64,000 nucleotides of DNA from positions 1 through 64,000 of the forward strand of contig ARYC01001999.1 of assembly GCA_000711775.1 (NCBI GenBank), read 5' to 3'. Shown here in pieces: positions 61,882-64,000 of the stretch. The DNA is from Oxytricha trifallax (Eukaryota > Ciliophora > Spirotrichea > Sporadotrichida > Oxytrichidae). A program made the translations under genes and the position numbers. Position 1 is the stretch's first letter. Each line of letters starts with the position of its first letter. Below the pieces are notes generated by a model. The model worked only from the letters and a program-made list of their open reading frames with translations, was not told the origin of the DNA and searched no databases.

Positions 61882-63462
61882 TCAGAAAAAAAATTAAAAG
61901 CAATAATAAAAGTATCTTATTTAAAGAGGAAATAAATATAATTAATTTATGTATTTTGTTTTGATGGTAGGGTACTCAGCATCACTCTTGAAGATTTTGC
62001 TCAAGTAGTCAAAATCTTCTTTAATACTCTTGTCTTCGTTGTTTATATCTTCTTATAAAATTACGATGTGTTGGAATTAATTTATATATAGGAAATGAGT
62101 GCCAAGAAGTCTCAAGACAGTTGCTGATTACTTGGATTAGCCGATAGAGAGTTCTTAGTTGAGTACTTTGCAATACTCTAAAATCTAAGCAGCCTTCATT
62201 AAGTTAGTCAAAGCTTTCTGGTAATAGTTATATGGTGTTAAGATGTTTTAAATGACTTTTGCAAGGTCAACTTTAGCTTGTTCAGTAGAGAGGTAGTTTT
62301 AGACTTCTCTTCTCATCAAGGCTCTGTCATCTTTGTCAGCTCTATCCAATCTGATCTCTTGAGTGAGACCTGGATTAAGTCTGTAGTAGTTGTTTCTCAT
62401 TACTCCAGCGTAAAGAGCAAGAACTTACTCATATTGTTTTTGGATGTCAAAGATTAACTTACCTACAATTTCAGCTGAGAGCCAACTTGCCATTCCTGAT
62501 TTTTGACTGGCTGTATCTTTCACTTGAGCAACTTCATTGTTAAAATATAAAATTTTAATATAATCAAGCATGTAATCTTTCCAACCACCAAAGTAGTTCT
62601 TGGTCTTTCCCCAGAATGAGGGGAATTTGTCTTCCTCCACCTTTTTGTCAAGACTGTAATCTCTAAATCCAGTTCCAACTGAAACAACCCTGATTTTTTC
62701 AGCCTTGATGTTGACAGCAGCTAAAGCAAAACCCCACCCAGCAGGGTTATTGGCGAATACTCCACCATCAACGAAATCAGAGTTAACTTCAGTTCCATCA
62801 TCTTTCTTTTCTGCAATTGTTGATGGTTTGAAATAAGTTGGGGCAGCAGATGTGGCTCTTCCGATACCAAGGAGAGTCTTATCTTGATCTTAAGGGTTTT
62901 GAGTATCAAAAATTATTGGTGTGAAGGAGGGACCTCCATTCTTTTCATCGAAAATATAGTTCACAGCTGTGATACAGGTTCTTAACCTTGGGTTCTTCTT
63001 CACTAGGTCTGCAATAGTTGGGTTATCTGAAGCCTAGAAGCCAAGTTTAGTGTGGATGTGCTTTCTGAATTGGTGTCAAGGTTAGATTCATAGTAAGCGG
63101 GCTTGAACCATTTGGCAATCTTACCTCTTGCGTTTGAGAAAGTAGCGGGTATCATTTCTTCCATTATTTAGTCTCTTTTCTCACAAGCTGAGTATCCAAC
63201 TGATAGTGCAAGAGAGATAAGTCCTCCTGATGATGTGCCGATTATTATAAGCGTTGAGTTTTATAATTTATCAAATGACACAATCAAAGGCATCTGTGAT
63301 CTTGAAAGGTTTACCAATTTTTCAAGAGATTTAAGTTTCCATTTCATCCAAAATCATTGTTGTCATGAGTCCTCTGACTCCACCTCCATCAAGAGAGAGC
63401 ACTGAGTAGCGTTTATCGATTCTGCAGTTGTTTTGTCTTCCTTCGGTAATTGATTCCACCAT
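61882..63462 (-). CDS. Patatin-like phospholipase PLA2
   Basis: Start MVESITEGRQNNCRIDKRYS at 63462, then VLSLDGGGVRGLMTTMILDE (oxyanion loop), IIGTSSGGLISLALSVGYSA (GxSxG elbow, 63175-63245), KIAKWFKPAYYESNLT, RTCITAVNYIFDEKNGGPSF and DFVDGGVFANNPAGWGFALA with an intact DGG catalytic motif, AVNIKAEKIRVVSVGTGFRD, and a C-terminus DFDYLSKIFKSDAEYPTIKT. The TGA (61882-61884) follows about 30 AT-rich codons, so an IES near the end is likely. Closely related to PLA1 in order and motifs; a tandem duplication. IES near 63247-63275. Cytosolic lipid hydrolysis is the expected role. Confidence 0.85.
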
Positions 63463-63829
63463 ATTTTTTTCAGTTATGTGAGCTGTTTTTCTTGTATCTT
63501 AAAGTTAAGATTTAAATGTAAAAGATATTTAAGTTTTTGCGATTTATAGCTCCAATAATTAAATGAAAGATTCAAATATTATTATATTTATTATTTATTT
63601 TAATAAATAATATAAACATATGGATGTCGTTATTTTGGTAAATTTCTTAAAATTTCATCAAAGTTACTTATATTCTTTTTTCTTTAAGATTACAATTAGA
63701 TTAAATTATGATAATTATATTTACGAAATTAAGATCTTTGATTTATGAATTTAGCTTATTAAGTTCAAAAATAAAAATGGGTTCATTAAGTTTACCTTTT
63801 TAATAGTTAGTAGGATTTCGAGCCTAAAA
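63463..63829. other. AT-rich intergenic DNA
   Basis: No gene or repeat supported between the PLA2 start and the next 3' end. Confidence 0.4.
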
Positions 63830-64000
63830 AAACTGAAAATAAATATCAAGCATTGATTTAATCTTTTGCTTGAGTTTCATCATCAGCAAGAGCACTTGCG
63901 TTTACAACGTCTCTGACTGTTGCTTCTTTGGTTGGTTGTCTCTAGGGATATTGTGTATCGTCTCTATACAACTTGCTGGTCTTAGCTAAATCTTCTTCCA
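63830..64000 (-). CDS. 3' end of an unknown gene (partial)
   Basis: A minus-strand frame open from the window edge reads EEDLAKTSKLYRDDTQYPQR then QPTKEATVRDVVNASALADD and ETQAKDQINA. Acidic and polar; no domain visible in this short piece. The stop lies in the AT-rich DNA below 63850. Confidence 0.5.

Overview
This window looks like micronuclear (germline) DNA of a spirotrich ciliate of the Oxytricha/Stylonychia kind. Four things in the sequence say so. (1) Genes make sense only if TAA and TAG are read as glutamine and TGA is the sole stop. (2) Reading frames are cut by AT-rich internal eliminated sequences (IESs) bounded by short direct-repeat pointers, and removing one copy restores the frame. 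(3) The first 176 bp end in a 17-nt C4A4/G4T4 telomere-type terminus, as in TBE transposons. (4) A second TBE-like element at about 6.77-10.75 kb carries an intact 347-residue DDE transposase, a zinc-finger/kinase gene and a 22-kDa-type gene. Bulk DNA is very AT-rich; the transposon genes and one island at 4.57-4.95 kb are clearly richer in G+C.

Layout. 1-176: TBE end. 178-4078: membrane-protein gene A. 4.38-5.0 kb: dispersed repeat plus GC-rich island. 5.18-14.76 kb: gene B, a paralogue of A, split by the TBE element and a large foldback palindrome. 15.1-16.4 kb: axonemal-type PG-repeat-like gene. 16.5-31.1 kb: five minus-strand genes of unknown function, low-complexity and Gln/Asn/Ser/Lys-rich, the first two being tandem paralogues. 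31.2-33.3 kb: degraded alpha-carbonic anhydrase (CA4) holding a foldback IES. 33.4-34.8 kb: SHIPPO/STPGR gene. 35.0-36.2 kb: MITE-like element plus foldback with an 8-bp target duplication. 36.3-37.0 kb: A20/AN1 zinc-finger gene. 38.4-39.7 kb: ribosomal protein eS4. 40.2-40.9 kb: a predicted N-myristoylated protein. 41.6-46.1 kb: three alpha-carbonic anhydrase paralogues. 46.9-49.6 kb: TPR protein. 49.95-53.8 kb: two unknown genes. 53.9-57.3 kb: SelO protein AMPylase with a foldback IES. 58.0-59.4 kb: unknown gene. 59.6-63.5 kb: two tandem patatin-like phospholipases. 63.83-64.0 kb: 3' end of one more gene.

The most notable pattern is the eliminated DNA. Four long foldback palindromes (about 620-1250 bp) lie in the window, and two of them can be shown to be precise IESs in coding sequence (pointers AATT and TAT). 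A separate family of about 330-420-bp elements shares terminal repeats and a subterminal core near AATTAGCTGGACTTTA at five places. The genes do not form one pathway. They are separate prospective macronuclear minichromosomes lying side by side, with local duplication clusters (carbonic anhydrases, patatins, gene A/B, the 16.5/20.8-kb pair).
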